In this document: piece after piece, positions 42,380 through 52,131 of the stretch | How the letters are laid out: each line of letters begins with the position of its first letter | Numbering within the stretch: the stretch's first letter is position 1 | From: Paenibacillus sp. UNC499MF | Lineage (GTDB): Bacteria; Bacillota; Bacilli; Paenibacillales; NBRC-103111 | Reading direction: 5' to 3' | NCBI RefSeq assembly: GCF_900107975.1 | Contig: NZ_FNVF01000005.1 | Location: 62,001 to 126,000 of the forward strand | Length of the DNA stretch: 64,000 nt | The notes under the pieces: model-generated | Database searches by the model: none | Told to the model about the DNA's origin: nothing | The model's input: the letters and a program-made list of their open reading frames with translations, nothing else | Translations under genes and position numbers: made by a program

Positions 42380-44224
42380 ATGTGCGGAATTACAGGATGG
42401 ATAGACTGGCGCAAAGATCTGACCACATCTTCATCCATTCTCGAAAATATGACGGAAACCTTGGTCCACCGCGGTCCTGACGCTTCCGGCACGTGGATAT
42501 CGGGCCACTGCGCCCTGGGACACAGACGGCTGAGTGTCATGGACCCGCTTAACGGCGCCCAGCCCATGATCCGCAAGGACGGGGACCGGACATACTCCAT
42601 CGTATATAACGGAGAGCTATACAACGCTCCCGAACTGCGCAGCGAGCTTGAACACCGGGGCCACCGGTTTACGACCTCCTGCGACACCGAAGTGCTGCTG
42701 GCCGCATTCGTCGAATGGGGCCGAAGCTGCCTGGAGCGGCTGAACGGCATTTTCGCGTTTGCGGCCTGGAACGAACAGGAACAGACTCTGTTTCTGGCCC
42801 GAGACCGCCTTGGCGTCAAGCCGCTTTTCTACAGCCACACGGACGGGGCGTTCCTGTTCGGCTCGGAGCCGAAGGCCATCCTGGCCCATCCCGATGTCAA
42901 AACCGAGGTAGGAGCCGAAGGCCTTGCCGAGATTTTCGCCGTCGGGCCCGCACGCACGCCCGGTCACGGCATTTACCGCAACCTGGCGGAACTGAAGCCG
43001 GGACATTTTATGGTGTACGACCGCAGCGGGCTGACGATCCGTCCGTACTGGAAGCTGGAAAACCGCCCCCATACGGAAAATGTGGAGGAAACGGCTCTCC
43101 ATATCCGCGAGCTCCTGGCCGATACCGCCCGGCGGCAGCTCGTCTCGGACGTCCCGGTCTGCACCCTGCTCTCGGGCGGGCTGGATTCCAGCGCGCTGAC
43201 CACCCTCGCCGCCCACCATTACCGGGACAGCGGCAGCGGCGTGCTGGATACGTACTCCGTCGATTATGCCGATAACGACAAGAACTTCAAGGAAAACGCG
43301 TTCCAGCCGAACTCCGACGCCCCCTGGATCAAGCGGATGACGGAGTACCTCGGGACTGAGCATCACTACATCGAGTTCGACACGCCCGAGCTCGTCGAAT
43401 CGCTCCGCACCGTCGTACTCGCCCGCGACACGCCCGGAATGGCCGACATCGACGGCTCGCTTTACCTGTTCTGCCGCGAAATCAAGAAAGGCGCCACGGT
43501 GGCGCTTTCCGGCGAAGCGGCTGACGAAATCTTCGGCGGCTACCCCTGGTTTCACCGGGAAGACGCCCTCAATGCGAACACGTTCCCGTGGTCGCTTTCG
43601 CTGCCTCAGCGGGTCGGCATTCTGGCGCGCGATTTCGCCGACTGGATCAAGCCCGAGGCTTACGTCCGCGGCCGCTATGAGCAGGCGCTGGCCGAGGTGC
43701 CCCGTCAGGCGGGGGAAACGCGGGAGCAGAACCGGATGCGGGAGATGTCCTACCTGAACATTACCCGCTTCATGCCGACTCTGCTTGACCGCAAAGACCG
43801 AATGAGCATGGCCGTCGGGCTCGAGGTCCGGGTGCCCTTCTGCGACCATAGGCTCGTCGAATACGTGTGGAACATTCCGTGGGACATCAAAACGGCCGGG
43901 GAGCGGGAGAAAGGTATCCTGCGGAAGGCGCTCGCCGGCGTACTGCCGGAGGATGTGCTGGCCCGCAAAAAAAGTCCCTATCCCAAGACGCACAACCCGA
44001 ACTACGCGACCGCGGTCAAAAGGCAGGCGCTTGAAATTTTAAGCGATCCGTCGTCACCGCTGCTTCCTTTTGTAGATGCCAAAACGCTTCGCGCCATGGC
44101 GGCTCCGGGAGCCGAATCGACGGAATTCCCCTGGTTCGGCCAGCTCATGTCCGGCCCGCAAATGTTCGCGTATCTGATCCAGGTGGATACGTGGCTCCGC
44201 GAGTACAAGGTGTCGATCCGCTAA
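42380..44224 (+). CDS. asnO: Glutamine-hydrolysing asparagine synthetase (AsnO-like)
   Basis: Makes asparagine from aspartate, glutamine and ATP. The start is the ATG at 42380 behind AAAGGGTGAG, so the catalytic Cys2 of the N-terminal nucleophile glutaminase (MCGITGWIDW) is correctly placed. NGELYNAPELR and EVLLAAFVEWG are glutaminase motifs. The synthetase domain has the PP-loop LLSGGLDSSALT near residue 260 and ALSGEAADEIFGGYPWF. At 614 residues it equals B. subtilis AsnO, which is needed for normal sporulation; assignment to AsnO rather than AsnB is from length and resemblance. It is alone on the plus strand between minus-strand genes. Confidence 0.93.
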   Translation: MCGITGWIDWRKDLTTSSSILENMTETLVHRGPDASGTWISGHCALGHRRLSVMDPLNGAQPMIRKDGDRTYSIVYNGELYNAPELRSELEHRGHRFTTSCDTEVLLAAFVEWGRSCLERLNGIFAFAAWNEQEQTLFLARDRLGVKPLFYSHTDGAFLFGSEPKAILAHPDVKTEVGAEGLAEIFAVGPARTPGHGIYRNLAELKPGHFMVYDRSGLTIRPYWKLENRPHTENVEETALHIRELLADTARRQLVSDVPVCTLLSGGLDSSALTTLAAHHYRDSGSGVLDTYSVDYADNDKNFKENAFQPNSDAPWIKRMTEYLGTEHHYIEFDTPELVESLRTVVLARDTPGMADIDGSLYLFCREIKKGATVALSGEAADEIFGGYPWFHREDALNANTFPWSLSLPQRVGILARDFADWIKPEAYVRGRYEQALAEVPRQAGETREQNRMREMSYLNITRFMPTLLDRKDRMSMAVGLEVRVPFCDHRLVEYVWNIPWDIKTAGEREKGILRKALAGVLPEDVLARKKSPYPKTHNPNYATAVKRQALEILSDPSSPLLPFVDAKTLRAMAAPGAESTEFPWFGQLMSGPQMFAYLIQVDTWLREYKVSIR

Positions 44225-44535
44225 GGAACTTACACACTCTCTAATAACCATAACGCACGTGCTGCACGTCTATGCGTACGACTGTTTGCACGCATACGCA
44301 CATGATTTCCGAGTTGGTACCGGGTATCTCAAAAAACCTCCGGCCGCCATTCCAATGGCACTGGAGGTTTTTCGCTTTTCACGCAGAGCTTGGAGTTTCC
44401 GTTTCTCTTGCTCTCTCTTGCTCTTACGCTAGCGCTTTCTGCTTCCTATCCGCTTCTTCTGCCGCAGCCGCTGCCGGACCACACCTCCGTGTCGTATCCC
44501 TTGTCCGTATCCCCGACCCGGCACCGGATCTCGCA
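44225..44535. other. Intergenic region after asnO
   Basis: It contains the asnO terminator and an inverted repeat TATGCGT (44271-44277) with ACGCATA (44290-44296). The remainder, up to the yvfU-like stop, is pyrimidine-rich with no supported gene. Confidence 0.5.
44332..44376 (+). terminator. Terminator after asnO
   Basis: AAAAACCTCC (44332-44341) and GGAGGTTTTT (44363-44372) enclose a GCCATT/AATGGC inner stem; the T-run follows on the plus strand. It lies about 110 bases after the asnO stop. Confidence 0.85.
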
Positions 44536-45138
44536 CTAGTCGAGCCAGCCGTTCTTCTCCGCCGCGGCAATGGCGTCGATCCGGTTCTTGGCCTCCAGCT
44601 TCTGGATCGCCTCCGACAAGTAATTGCGTACCGTGCCGCCCGAAAGGAACAGCCGCGACGCGATCTCCCCGGACGACAGCCCCTCTCTGGCCAGCTTAAG
44701 CACCTCGCGTTCCCGGTCCGTCAGCGGATTCTCCGCCTCCCAGAACGTGAGGGCCAGCTCCGGGCTGACCGCGCGCTTGCCCGCCTGCACATCCCGGAGA
44801 GCGGCCGCAAGCTCACCGACCGGCGAATCCTTCAGAAGAAAGCCGCGCGCTCCCGCACGCATGGCCCGCTGAAAATAACCGGAACGTGAAAAAGTCGTTA
44901 ACATAACGACTCCGCACGGATCTTTGCTTTTCTGGAGCGCCTCGGCCACTTCGAGGCCCGACATTTTCGGCATTTCAATATCCATGACGCAAAGATCCGG
45001 CCGGATCTTACGGATCATCTCCAGCGCTTCCGCACCGTCCGCCGCCTGGCCGACCACCTCGATATCGTCTTCCAAATCAAGCAGGGCGCTCAGCGCTCCC
45101 CGCAGCATGCCCTGATCTTCCGCTACAATGACCTTCAT
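44536..45138 (-). CDS. NarL/LuxR-family response regulator (YvfU/DesR-like)
   Basis: A 200-residue two-component regulator. The receiver has the phosphorylation site Asp53 (LCVMDIEMPKMSG), with Thr in MLTTFSRSG and Lys in FLLKDSPVGE. The C-terminal LuxR-type helix-turn-helix is NPLTDREREVLKLAREGLSS to SGGTVRNYLSEAIQKL. It overlaps the kinase gene by 4 bases. The ATPase-permease-kinase-regulator order equals yvfR-yvfS-yvfT-yvfU of B. subtilis. It probably autoregulates the set; see the palindrome at 48087-48102. Confidence 0.92.
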   Translation of the reverse strand: MKVIVAEDQGMLRGALSALLDLEDDIEVVGQAADGAEALEMIRKIRPDLCVMDIEMPKMSGLEVAEALQKSKDPCGVVMLTTFSRSGYFQRAMRAGARGFLLKDSPVGELAAALRDVQAGKRAVSPELALTFWEAENPLTDREREVLKLAREGLSSGEIASRLFLSGGTVRNYLSEAIQKLEAKNRIDAIAAAEKNGWLD

Positions 45139-46286
45139 TCGCCGCCCGCCTCCTTTTCCGTGCTTTTGGTAACTTTAGGAACCTTAAAAACGACCCGCGT
45201 ACCCCGGCCGCCCGCCGATTCGAACGAGCAGGTCCCGTCCACCAGCTTAAGCCGCTCCCTCATGCCCCGGAGCCCGTTCGTTCCCAAATCCGGCTGTCTT
45301 TCATCCCTGTCGAAGCCGATGCCGTTATCCGAAACGGTCAGCCTGTAGCCCTCCTCATCGGAAGCCCACTGTACGGCACACACCTTCGCTTTGCTGTGCT
45401 TGACGACGTTCGTTACCGCTTCCCGCAGACACATGCCGAGGATGTTGCCGATAAGCGGGGGAGCTTCGTCTTCCGCGCCTTCACCGGCCATTAATTCCAG
45501 TACTATTCCGCCCGCCGCAAGAATTTGCTTGGCCCGGTCAAACTCTTCCCGGATCGTCACCATATTCATATCCGAGACAAGCTCCCGCACCTGTTTCAGC
45601 GCCGCCCGGGAGGTCGCCTGGATATCTTGTACTTCCCGGACCGCTTTCTCCGGATTTTTCGGGATCATTTTTTCGGCCAACTCTCCCTTTAGCGTAATAA
45701 GAGACAGCGTATGCCCGAGCGTATCATGCAAATCGCGGGATATCCGCTGACGCTCCTCGATTTTGGACAGACGTGCAATTTCTTCGTTAGCCAGCTGGAG
45801 CTTGCCCCGGAGTTCCTTCGACCTGCGCCCGATGCGCATCGCAACCGGCATGATCAGAATAATGACAAGCGCCGGCAGAAGCTGCAAAAACAAATCGACA
45901 TCGTTCATTAGCTTGTAGTGCCAGCCTACCGCCACGAACATCAGAAACAAACCCGCTATCGCGGCGGCCATCTGTCTGACGCTCCGCAGCATCCCGATCA
46001 CCGGGGACGGGTAAAACGCCAGATAAATGAAATTCTCGTTATACCGGATCGCCAGAAAGCCGATAACGATAGTCTGAAACAGAATGAACCAGTACCTTCC
46101 CGCCGCCCGGTTAAAAGAAGTCAAATAAGCCGCCACAAAGGCGATAAGCAGTCCCGAACCCAGTATTTTTTCCGGAAAAGGAAGCTGCAGAACCGAAACG
46201 ACCGGAAAGATCAGATAGACCAGCCAGATGATCGTAAAAATAAAAGGGGGCCCCTCGCGGGGCCTTGCCGGTTGCCGACGAAACAT
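45135..46286 (-). CDS. DesK-type sensor histidine kinase (YvfT-like)
   Basis: A 383-residue membrane kinase with about five N-terminal hydrophobic segments (residues 15-150). A coiled helix and the HisKA_3 phosphoacceptor follow, RISRDLHDTLGHTLSLI with the histidine in DLHD. The HATPase domain has EAVTNVVKHSKAK (N box) and SDNGIGFDRD (G1 box), then GLRGMRERL. It is adjacent to the permease stop (TAA-ATG) and overlaps its regulator, so the pair is translationally coupled. The signal may be membrane state or the transporter substrate. Confidence 0.92.
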   Translation of the reverse strand: MFRRQPARPREGPPFIFTIIWLVYLIFPVVSVLQLPFPEKILGSGLLIAFVAAYLTSFNRAAGRYWFILFQTIVIGFLAIRYNENFIYLAFYPSPVIGMLRSVRQMAAAIAGLFLMFVAVGWHYKLMNDVDLFLQLLPALVIILIMPVAMRIGRRSKELRGKLQLANEEIARLSKIEERQRISRDLHDTLGHTLSLITLKGELAEKMIPKNPEKAVREVQDIQATSRAALKQVRELVSDMNMVTIREEFDRAKQILAAGGIVLELMAGEGAEDEAPPLIGNILGMCLREAVTNVVKHSKAKVCAVQWASDEEGYRLTVSDNGIGFDRDERQPDLGTNGLRGMRERLKLVDGTCSFESAGGRGTRVVFKVPKVTKSTEKEAGGE

Positions 46287-47042
46287 TTAAACCGCTTCCT
46301 GTCTCTTGATGATATAGGAAGATAATATCACAAATACGACGACGTACACAGCCAGAATAAGCACGCCCGTCCAGTCGATCGAACCGCCTCCGATCAAATT
46401 CCAGGCTCCCTGCCCCAACCGGTAGGTCGGCGTGAACTTGGCGATCGTCTGAAGAGTCCCGGACATGGACGCGGTCGGGAACCATAACCCACCCAGAATG
46501 GATAGACCCATATACAGAATCATCGTCAGCACCTGAACCACATCAGGGTTGCGCATGGAACCAAGCAGCGTACCGAGAGCCATGAACGAGAAACCGCCGA
46601 TCCAAATCCAGAGGAAGCTTTCGATCCATACGGAAACCGGCAGATCAACCTGTTTGCCGAGCCCTCCGATAATAAACATCATCAGAATGATAAATAAATT
46701 AATAACGCCTTGGGCGGCTACCTTCGATACCATGTAAGACCAGGAAGGCAGCGGCGTAATGCTGAGCAGGCGGACCCAGCCCTGGGTGCGTTCCCTCGAA
46801 ATCCGCTGGGCAAAGGAAGTCAGGCTGGCGCCGATAACACCATATACCGTCATAGACATGAGATAGTAGGATGTCCAGTCCACACTGCCGATCTTCGTAT
46901 CGCTTCCCATCGTACTCGTAAACAGAAAATAAAAGGCCACCGGCATAACGATCGAAAAGAAAATAAATCGTTTGTTACGGAAGGTGCGCAGCAGCTCCGC
47001 GCGGCACTGGGCCATAGTCGCTTTCAGAATCGTCGCATTCAT
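46287..47042 (-). CDS. ABC-2 type permease (YvfS-like)
   Basis: A 251-residue membrane protein with six hydrophobic segments. The start is the ATG at 47042 (MNATILKATMAQCRAELLRT) behind AGGGGAG. The segment RNKRFIFFSIVMPVAFYFLF and the later GTLLGSMRNPDVVQVLTMIL are typical of exporter permeases with a large extracellular loop. It lies 16 bases downstream of the ATPase gene. Probably an exporter of a toxic amphiphile or lipid-active compound, as for related DesKR/LiaRS-linked transporters. Confidence 0.88.
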   Translation of the reverse strand: MNATILKATMAQCRAELLRTFRNKRFIFFSIVMPVAFYFLFTSTMGSDTKIGSVDWTSYYLMSMTVYGVIGASLTSFAQRISRERTQGWVRLLSITPLPSWSYMVSKVAAQGVINLFIILMMFIIGGLGKQVDLPVSVWIESFLWIWIGGFSFMALGTLLGSMRNPDVVQVLTMILYMGLSILGGLWFPTASMSGTLQTIAKFTPTYRLGQGAWNLIGGGSIDWTGVLILAVYVVVFVILSSYIIKRQEAV

Positions 47043-47058
47043 ATTCGTTATCTCCCCT

Positions 47059-47955
47059 TCAGCCTGCATTCGTATTTTGAATTAAAGTCTGGAAGGCGTC
47101 TTCCAGTCCGCCGCTACGAACTTCGATATCTTTCATATCGATGCGTTTGTCGATCAGCACGGTAAGCAGCCGGTCCGTGTCCGGTCCGAACATTTCGATG
47201 CGCCGTCCGTTCCACTTGATATCGCTGACTCCCGGGAGAGCCCTCAGCAGATCATGAGTAACCCCGGCGCCCGCCGTAAATGAAATGATTCTTCCCGTCG
47301 TTTCCGCCTTAATCTCGCTGGGTGTCCCGTCGGCAATTAGTCTGCCGTTATTGATCACGACGACTCTGTCGGCCAACTGATCCGCTTCCTCCAGATAGTG
47401 AGTCGTCAGGACAACGGTTTTTCCTCTCGCGGCCATGGCGCGGATCGTATCCCAGAACAGCTGTCTGGAGGTCACGTCCATGCCGACGGTCGGTTCGTCC
47501 AGGAAAATAATTTCCGGGTCTCCCGCCGCGGCCATCGCGAAGCCCAGTCTGCGCTGCTGGCCGCCGGAAAGAGCCGAAGCCGTCTTGTTCCGCTCGGCTG
47601 CGAGACCCGAGATAAGCAGAAGCTGCTCCATCGGGAGCGGGTTCTCGTAATAGTGGCGGAACAGGTCGATCGTTTCCCATACCTTCAGATTGTCGATCAC
47701 ACTGACATCCTGGAGCATGGCTCCGATTCTGTTCCTCACCCGCCGCTCCTTCGGATGGCCTCCCAGCAGCTTGACAGTTCCGCTCGTAGGCTCCTGCAAG
47801 CCGAGAATCATCGAAATCGTGGTCGTCTTTCCCGCTCCGTTCGGGCCGAGCAGCGCAAGCACCGTTCCTTGTTCCACGGTCAGCGTTAACCCGTCCACCG
47901 CCTTTTTACCTTTAAATTGTTTCGTAACCTGCATCAATTCGATAGCTGTTGTCAC
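47059..47955 (-). CDS. ABC exporter ATP-binding protein (YvfR-like)
   Basis: A 298-residue ATPase starting at a GTG behind AGAAGGAGC. Walker A is GPNGAGKTTTISM (about 35-47), the signature ALSGGQQRRLGFAMAAAG, Walker B EIIFLDEPTVGMDVTSR, and the switch histidine is in VLTTHYLEEADQLAD. The C-terminal 80 residues are the usual DUF4162-like extension. It is first in the four-gene set with the permease, kinase and regulator. Confidence 0.93.
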   Translation of the reverse strand: MTTAIELMQVTKQFKGKKAVDGLTLTVEQGTVLALLGPNGAGKTTTISMILGLQEPTSGTVKLLGGHPKERRVRNRIGAMLQDVSVIDNLKVWETIDLFRHYYENPLPMEQLLLISGLAAERNKTASALSGGQQRRLGFAMAAAGDPEIIFLDEPTVGMDVTSRQLFWDTIRAMAARGKTVVLTTHYLEEADQLADRVVVINNGRLIADGTPSEIKAETTGRIISFTAGAGVTHDLLRALPGVSDIKWNGRRIEMFGPDTDRLLTVLIDKRIDMKDIEVRSGGLEDAFQTLIQNTNAG

Positions 47956-48035
47956 AGGGATTCAGCTCCTTCTGTACTATGTGGGCTTTCCGGTTCTTCG
48001 GTTCATCGCTGCGTGAAGCTCTTTAACCTGAATTC

Positions 48036-48102
48036 ATCATACCGCGAGGCGGATTTCCTCCCTACCCACAACCGTAACCTTTTCCGGGTGACAATTGTCA
48101 CC
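48036..48102 (-). promoter_or_regulatory. Palindrome and -10 upstream of the yvfR-like gene
   Basis: A perfect 16-base palindrome, GGTGACAATTGTCACC (48087-48102), lies about 50 bases upstream of a minus-strand TATGAT (48036-48041) that lacks a good -35. Its centre would be near -65, a position typical for activation by a response regulator such as the YvfU-like protein. Confidence 0.45.
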
Positions 48103-48136
48103 TTCGTCCGCCGGGCCCTTGTGACACGAAAAAAGA

Positions 48137-48176
48137 ACGAAAAAACCGGTTTCCGAGAAAACTCGGAAACCGGTTT
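48137..48176 (-). terminator. Terminator after rdgB
   Basis: A 15-base perfect stem, AAACCGGTTTCCGAG (48143-48157) and CTCGGAAACCGGTTT (48162-48176), with loop AAAA. On the minus strand T-runs follow. It lies about 40 bases after the rdgB stop. Confidence 0.93.
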
Positions 48177-48213
48177 GGTTCGTGCCCGCAATGGAGGCAC
48201 GTTGTCTATGCGG

Positions 48214-48978
48214 TTAAGTCAAGCGGCCGGAGTGGCGCTCGAAAAACTGGCGCAGCGCCGCAGCCCGGTGGCTGACCGCATTTTTCTCTTCGAGCGGCAG
48301 CTCCGCCATCGTCCGTCCGAGCTCGGGCAGGTAAAACAGCGGATCGTAGCCGAATCCGCCCGCACCGCGCGGCTCCGCGATAATAACACCCTCGCAGGTC
48401 CCCTCTGCCTCGAGCGTGTCCCCGCGGAGCGGGTCGACCAGCGCCAGCGCGCAAACGAAGCGCGCGGTGCTGAGCACCTGCGGCGCAGCCGCATCCGCGG
48501 CCTCCGCGGGGCCCGTCGCCCGCGCGGCGCTGCTGTCCGCCGCTGCGTGGGCGACGGCTGCGGTCGCCGCATCGCCGGCGGTAGCCGCCTGCCCGGCAGC
48601 GCCGGACCCGGGCCGGCCGGCCGCGGCCGTGACCGCGCCAAGCTCACGCAGCAGCTTGGCGTTGTTGTCCGCGTCGGCGGCGTGCTCGCCGGCATACCGG
48701 GCGGAGTATACGCCCGGGTCGCCGCCGAGCGCGTCGACGCACAGCCCGGAGTCGTCGGCTAGTACCGGCAGGTTCAGCCTGCCTGCAATCGCCGACGCCT
48801 TGATCCGGGCATTCGCCGCGAAGGTCGCGCCGTCCTCGACGATGTCGGGCATATCATCGAAATCGTCGAGGCTGCGCACTTCCTTGCCGAAGCGGGCGAA
48901 GTAATGGGCAAATTCCCGGACTTTGCCCTTGTTGCGCGTCGCGATCACCACGACGCGGGAAGCAGATAGATCAGACAC
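48214..48978 (-). CDS. rdgB: Non-canonical purine NTP pyrophosphatase (RdgB/HAM1) with an alanine-rich insert
   Basis: Hydrolyses ITP/XTP and deoxy forms to keep them out of nucleic acids. Family motifs are intact: [46 protein letters not shown] and [20 protein letters not shown]. Between residues about 115 and 168 a low-complexity alanine/glycine-rich stretch of about 50 residues (for example [20 protein letters not shown]) replaces the short loop normally before RFVCALALV, making the protein about 254 residues against the usual 200. The frame is open throughout, so this is an insertion, not a frameshift. A GTG at 48978 or 48984 is the start; the gene overlaps the rph end. Confidence 0.9.
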   Translation of the reverse strand: MSDLSASRVVVIATRNKGKVREFAHYFARFGKEVRSLDDFDDMPDIVEDGATFAANARIKASAIAGRLNLPVLADDSGLCVDALGGDPGVYSARYAGEHAADADNNAKLLRELGAVTAAAGRPGSGAAGQAATAGDAATAAVAHAAADSSAARATGPAEAADAAAPQVLSTARFVCALALVDPLRGDTLEAEGTCEGVIIAEPRGAGGFGYDPLFYLPELGRTMAELPLEEKNAVSHRAAALRQFFERHSGRLT

Positions 48979-49720
48979 GGACACCCGCTCCGATCAGGCC
49001 GCTTACGCGTCCGAGCGCTTTTTTCTGCTCCTCGACCATTGTGTGGATACCGCCCTCGGCCAAGGCCAGCAGGGTGTTCAGCTCCTCGCGCGAGAAAGGC
49101 GCCTCTTCTCCTGTCCCCTGAACCTCCACGAATTTCCCGGTTCCGGTCATAACCACGTTCATATCGACGTGCGCCTGGGAATCCTCCGTGTACATCAGGT
49201 CCAGCAGAGGCTTGCCGTTCACGATTCCGACGCTGACGGAGGCAAGGTAATCCGTAATCGGCAGCTTGCTCAGCTTGCCGCCCGCCACCAGCTTCTCCAT
49301 GGCAAGCGCCATCGCGACGAATGCTCCCGTAATGGAAGTCGTTCTCGTCCCGCCGTCCGCCTGGATCACATCGCAGTCAAGCGTCACGGAACGCTCTCCG
49401 AGCGCTTCCAGATTAACGACGGAGCGCAGCGCGCGTCCGATCAGCCGCTGGATTTCCATCGTGCGGCCGCCGAGCTTTCCTCTGGCCGCTTCTCTCTGGT
49501 TGCGGACCTGGGTAGCGCGCGGAAGCATCGAATACTCCGCGGTTACCCAGCCTTTGCCCTGGCCCTTCATAAAGGGAGGAACCCGCTCTTCCACGGTTGC
49601 GGTACAAATGACTTTCGTCTCTCCGATTTCTATTAGAACCGAACCTTCGGCATGTTTGATATAGTGCGGCGTAATTTTCATCGGTCTTAGCTGGTCATTC
49701 TGTCTTCCATCGGCTCGCAT
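48971..49720 (-). CDS. rph: Ribonuclease PH
   Basis: Phosphorolytic exoribonuclease that trims tRNA 3' ends. The start is the ATG at 49720 ([20 protein letters not shown]) behind AGGAGG, giving 249 residues; the long upstream in-frame extension is unrelated. Conserved motifs include [54 protein letters not shown] and [20 protein letters not shown]. It overlaps rdgB and follows gerM, matching gerM-rph-ysnA of Bacillus subtilis. Confidence 0.97.
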   Translation of the reverse strand: MRADGRQNDQLRPMKITPHYIKHAEGSVLIEIGETKVICTATVEERVPPFMKGQGKGWVTAEYSMLPRATQVRNQREAARGKLGGRTMEIQRLIGRALRSVVNLEALGERSVTLDCDVIQADGGTRTTSITGAFVAMALAMEKLVAGGKLSKLPITDYLASVSVGIVNGKPLLDLMYTEDSQAHVDMNVVMTGTGKFVEVQGTGEEAPFSREELNTLLALAEGGIHTMVEEQKKALGRVSGLIGAGVRV

Positions 49721-49920
49721 TCTGTATCCTCCTGTACGATCATAGCATCCATTTCTATCCTTCCTATTGTAGCAAACAAAGGAGCCGAGCAAAAGCGCCG
49801 CGGAATTTGACGAAAAAAGAGAGAGCTCTCCTCTCCCCGAAATCTCCGTAAGGTCCGGCAATGAGGCTCCGACCCTTCCGCTTTTCACCCTGCCCCGCGG
49901 CGCACTCCCCCCGGATGCCC

Positions 49921-50979
49921 CTACAGTTTTTCCGGGTTCGGGTTCAGATGAAGCGGACGCGATACGGGCTGGCTGTAGGTCTGGGAATCGGAGGTTTCCA
50001 CCTTCGGGCTGCCGTTCACCGTAATTTGCACTTTGGCGGCGTTCGTATTTTCCGTCAGGGACAAAATAACCGACTGGAGCCCGTCCGCAGGCGCTTTTTT
50101 GTTCTCGTCCAGAAGCTGATCCGAGAAGTTTACCGTGAGCACCGTATCCGACGTCTTCTTGACATCAAGCACCTTGGCGGAAGCGTTAAGCACCGGCTGC
50201 AGGCCCTTCGACGTGTTGGGACCTTTCAAAAGTTCGTCCATGACCGCCTTGGCGACGTCATCGGTCCTTTTTACCAGGCGTGTAACCGGTACATAATATT
50301 TGCCGTTTTGCGCCGTTGCATTCGTAAAGTACAGCGTTACGGGCGTGGACTGGCCGTAATCGACCCCTTCCTGCTTCTCCAGGTTGATGCCGATTTTGCG
50401 CGAAAGCGGTTCGTCCAGCGGGGTGCGGGCCACCGGCATTTCCTTGAGCTCCTGCCCGTTTATTTTGATTTTCACCTGTTCGACGGTTGAAAACCCGGTC
50501 ATCGCCCAGGTGATTCCCTCCATGATTTTGCGTTCTTCTTTGGCGTCGTATTTTTTGAAGGCCTGGTTGAAATTGACCGTGGCCAGTTTATCCTTTATGT
50601 CCACCGTCAGCGTAGTCCCTTCGGGCAGCAGAGAAGCAAATCCGGCGGGAAGCTGGCTTTCGCCCGGGCCTTTGGCCACCATATATTCCAGCGTGGTTTT
50701 CGCCACCGACTGTGTTTTCGGCAAATCCAGACTGACCGGAACGACGAAGCCTTTCGGGTCTTTCGCATAGACGGTCATTTTGGCGGTTTGCGAAGTTTTG
50801 GCGCCCGCGTCCGCCGCTCCCGTTCCCCCCGTGCCGGTTCCCGTCTCCATCGCGGTTTCGGTACCGGGCGGCGGAGCGTCGATCGATTGGGACTCTGTCC
50901 CCCACAAGCTGCATCCCGTCCCGAGAATCGCGATCGCCCCTGTCATGGCTGCCGCCTGAAGCCAGCGTACTTTTCTCAA
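49921..50979 (-). CDS. gerM: Spore germination/sporulation lipoprotein GerM
   Basis: Exported lipoprotein with two GerMN domains, needed for efficient sporulation and germination in Bacillus. A TTG start at 50979 is preferred, 6 bases after AGGAGGGGATGG; the product has a signal ([20 protein letters not shown]) ending at a cysteine in GTGC, an imperfect lipobox. A glycine/threonine linker follows. The two repeats share [17 protein letters not shown] starts and [40 protein letters not shown] cores. It lies 200 bases upstream of rph on the same strand. Confidence 0.92.
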   Translation of the reverse strand: MRKVRWLQAAAMTGAIAILGTGCSLWGTESQSIDAPPPGTETAMETGTGTGGTGAADAGAKTSQTAKMTVYAKDPKGFVVPVSLDLPKTQSVAKTTLEYMVAKGPGESQLPAGFASLLPEGTTLTVDIKDKLATVNFNQAFKKYDAKEERKIMEGITWAMTGFSTVEQVKIKINGQELKEMPVARTPLDEPLSRKIGINLEKQEGVDYGQSTPVTLYFTNATAQNGKYYVPVTRLVKRTDDVAKAVMDELLKGPNTSKGLQPVLNASAKVLDVKKTSDTVLTVNFSDQLLDENKKAPADGLQSVILSLTENTNAAKVQITVNGSPKVETSDSQTYSQPVSRPLHLNPNPEKL

Positions 50980-51285
50980 TTCCATCCCCTCCTGTTCGTA
51001 TGTGCCCTGCGCAAAGGTTCGGTACGGCCTGGGCCCGCCGCCGGCAGCGCCTTCTTCCGGGTGTTTCCTGCCGGTCCTGATGACGTTTGTCCTTCGTACT
51101 CCTATGTATACAGGGGGCTCTCTTACTTTATGCCCGAGTTGTCCGAAAAAACGGGACAATTTCCAGGCTTGTTCCATTCCCGCTTTCCTTTAAGGAACAC
51201 AAATCCGAACTAAAGCGATACTCTTTCCTAAAATAAGGGTATACTAGGGTATCTGCTTTCATTTGACAACGGAGGAGAAGCCCAC

Positions 51286-51813
51286 GTGAAATATTCCCTG
51301 GATAGTGAAAAAGTAGCTTCAGCTACCCGCGAGCTGCTTGAAAAAAGAGGCGTTCAAACGTCTCAAATCGCCGAGCTTACCTATTTTCTGCAAAAAGATT
51401 ATTTCGAATCGCTAACGCTGGAGCAGTGTCTGGCGAGCGTTGAATCGGTCCTTGCCAAGAGGGAAGTACAAAACGCCGTACTGACCGGCATTCAGCTGGA
51501 CATGCTGGCGGAAGAAGGCAAGCTGATCTCCCCTTTGCAGGAGATGATTCAGCATGACGAAGGGTTATACGGCTGCGACGAGATCCTCGCCCTGTCGATC
51601 GTGAACGTCTACGGCAGCATCGGATTTACGAATTTCGGCTACATCGACAAGCTGAAACCGGGCATCCTGAAAAAGCTCAACGATAAAAGCACCTACGAAA
51701 AACATACGTTTCTCGACGATATCGTCGGCGCCATCGCCGCTGCCGCAAGCTCCCGGATTGCCCACCGCAAGCAGTCGGAAGCCGAAAAGAAAGGCGACGC
51801 GCCGGGAAGCTGA
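51286..51813 (+). CDS. Phosphatidylglycerophosphatase A-family protein (YutG-like)
   Basis: A 175-residue protein from a GTG behind GGAGGAG. The N-terminal 60 residues (SATRELLEKRGVQTSQIAEL) and the later YGCDEILALSIVNVYGSIGF and DDIVGAIAAAASSRIAHR match the PgpA/YutG family, where conserved aspartates carry out phosphatidylglycerophosphate hydrolysis. Here the invariant-looking acidic residues are Asp in YGCDEIL and the pair in FLDDIVGA. There is no strong membrane segment. Monocistronic, ending in a bidirectional terminator. Enzyme activity is inferred from family. Confidence 0.8.
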   Translation: MKYSLDSEKVASATRELLEKRGVQTSQIAELTYFLQKDYFESLTLEQCLASVESVLAKREVQNAVLTGIQLDMLAEEGKLISPLQEMIQHDEGLYGCDEILALSIVNVYGSIGFTNFGYIDKLKPGILKKLNDKSTYEKHTFLDDIVGAIAAAASSRIAHRKQSEAEKKGDAPGS

Positions 51814-52131
51814 GTAGCTTGACTCCATTCAGCATGCGCCCACGTTATGCGGCACACCCGTTCGCGGCCTGCCCAAACACCGCAAGCTGCCGGGAACTGC
51901 GAGCAGAGCGAGAAGATGAGCCCCTTGTGAAGGAACGGATAAGGCGGACACAACCGTCCGTCCGGAGAGTGGTTTCCCGTTCTCGCAGAGGACGCTTTGA
52001 ATATAGGAGCGACAAAAAAGGGAACCGCCGTTATAGCGGTTCCCTTTTTTTCTTTTTTCATCGCAAGATGGCTCTGCGGCTTTCTTCCTGCCCGCCCCAC
52101 GTATATAGGCGGCATGCGGCGGCCTATCCGG
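51814..52131. other. Intergenic region between converging genes
   Basis: No gene supported. About 200 bases of moderately GC-rich sequence precede the bidirectional terminator at 52014-52050. I saw no known RNA family in it. Confidence 0.5.
52014..52050. terminator. Bidirectional terminator
   Basis: A 15-base stem, AAAAAAGGGAACCGC (52014-52028) and GCGGTTCCCTTTTTT (52036-52050), with a 7-base loop. T-tracts on both strands serve the pgpA-like gene and the converging membrane-protein gene. Confidence 0.93.

Noticed and set aside
42617-43993. Minus-strand frame of 458 codons over asnO
   Set aside because: It is antisense to asparagine synthetase, with no start site or family signature.
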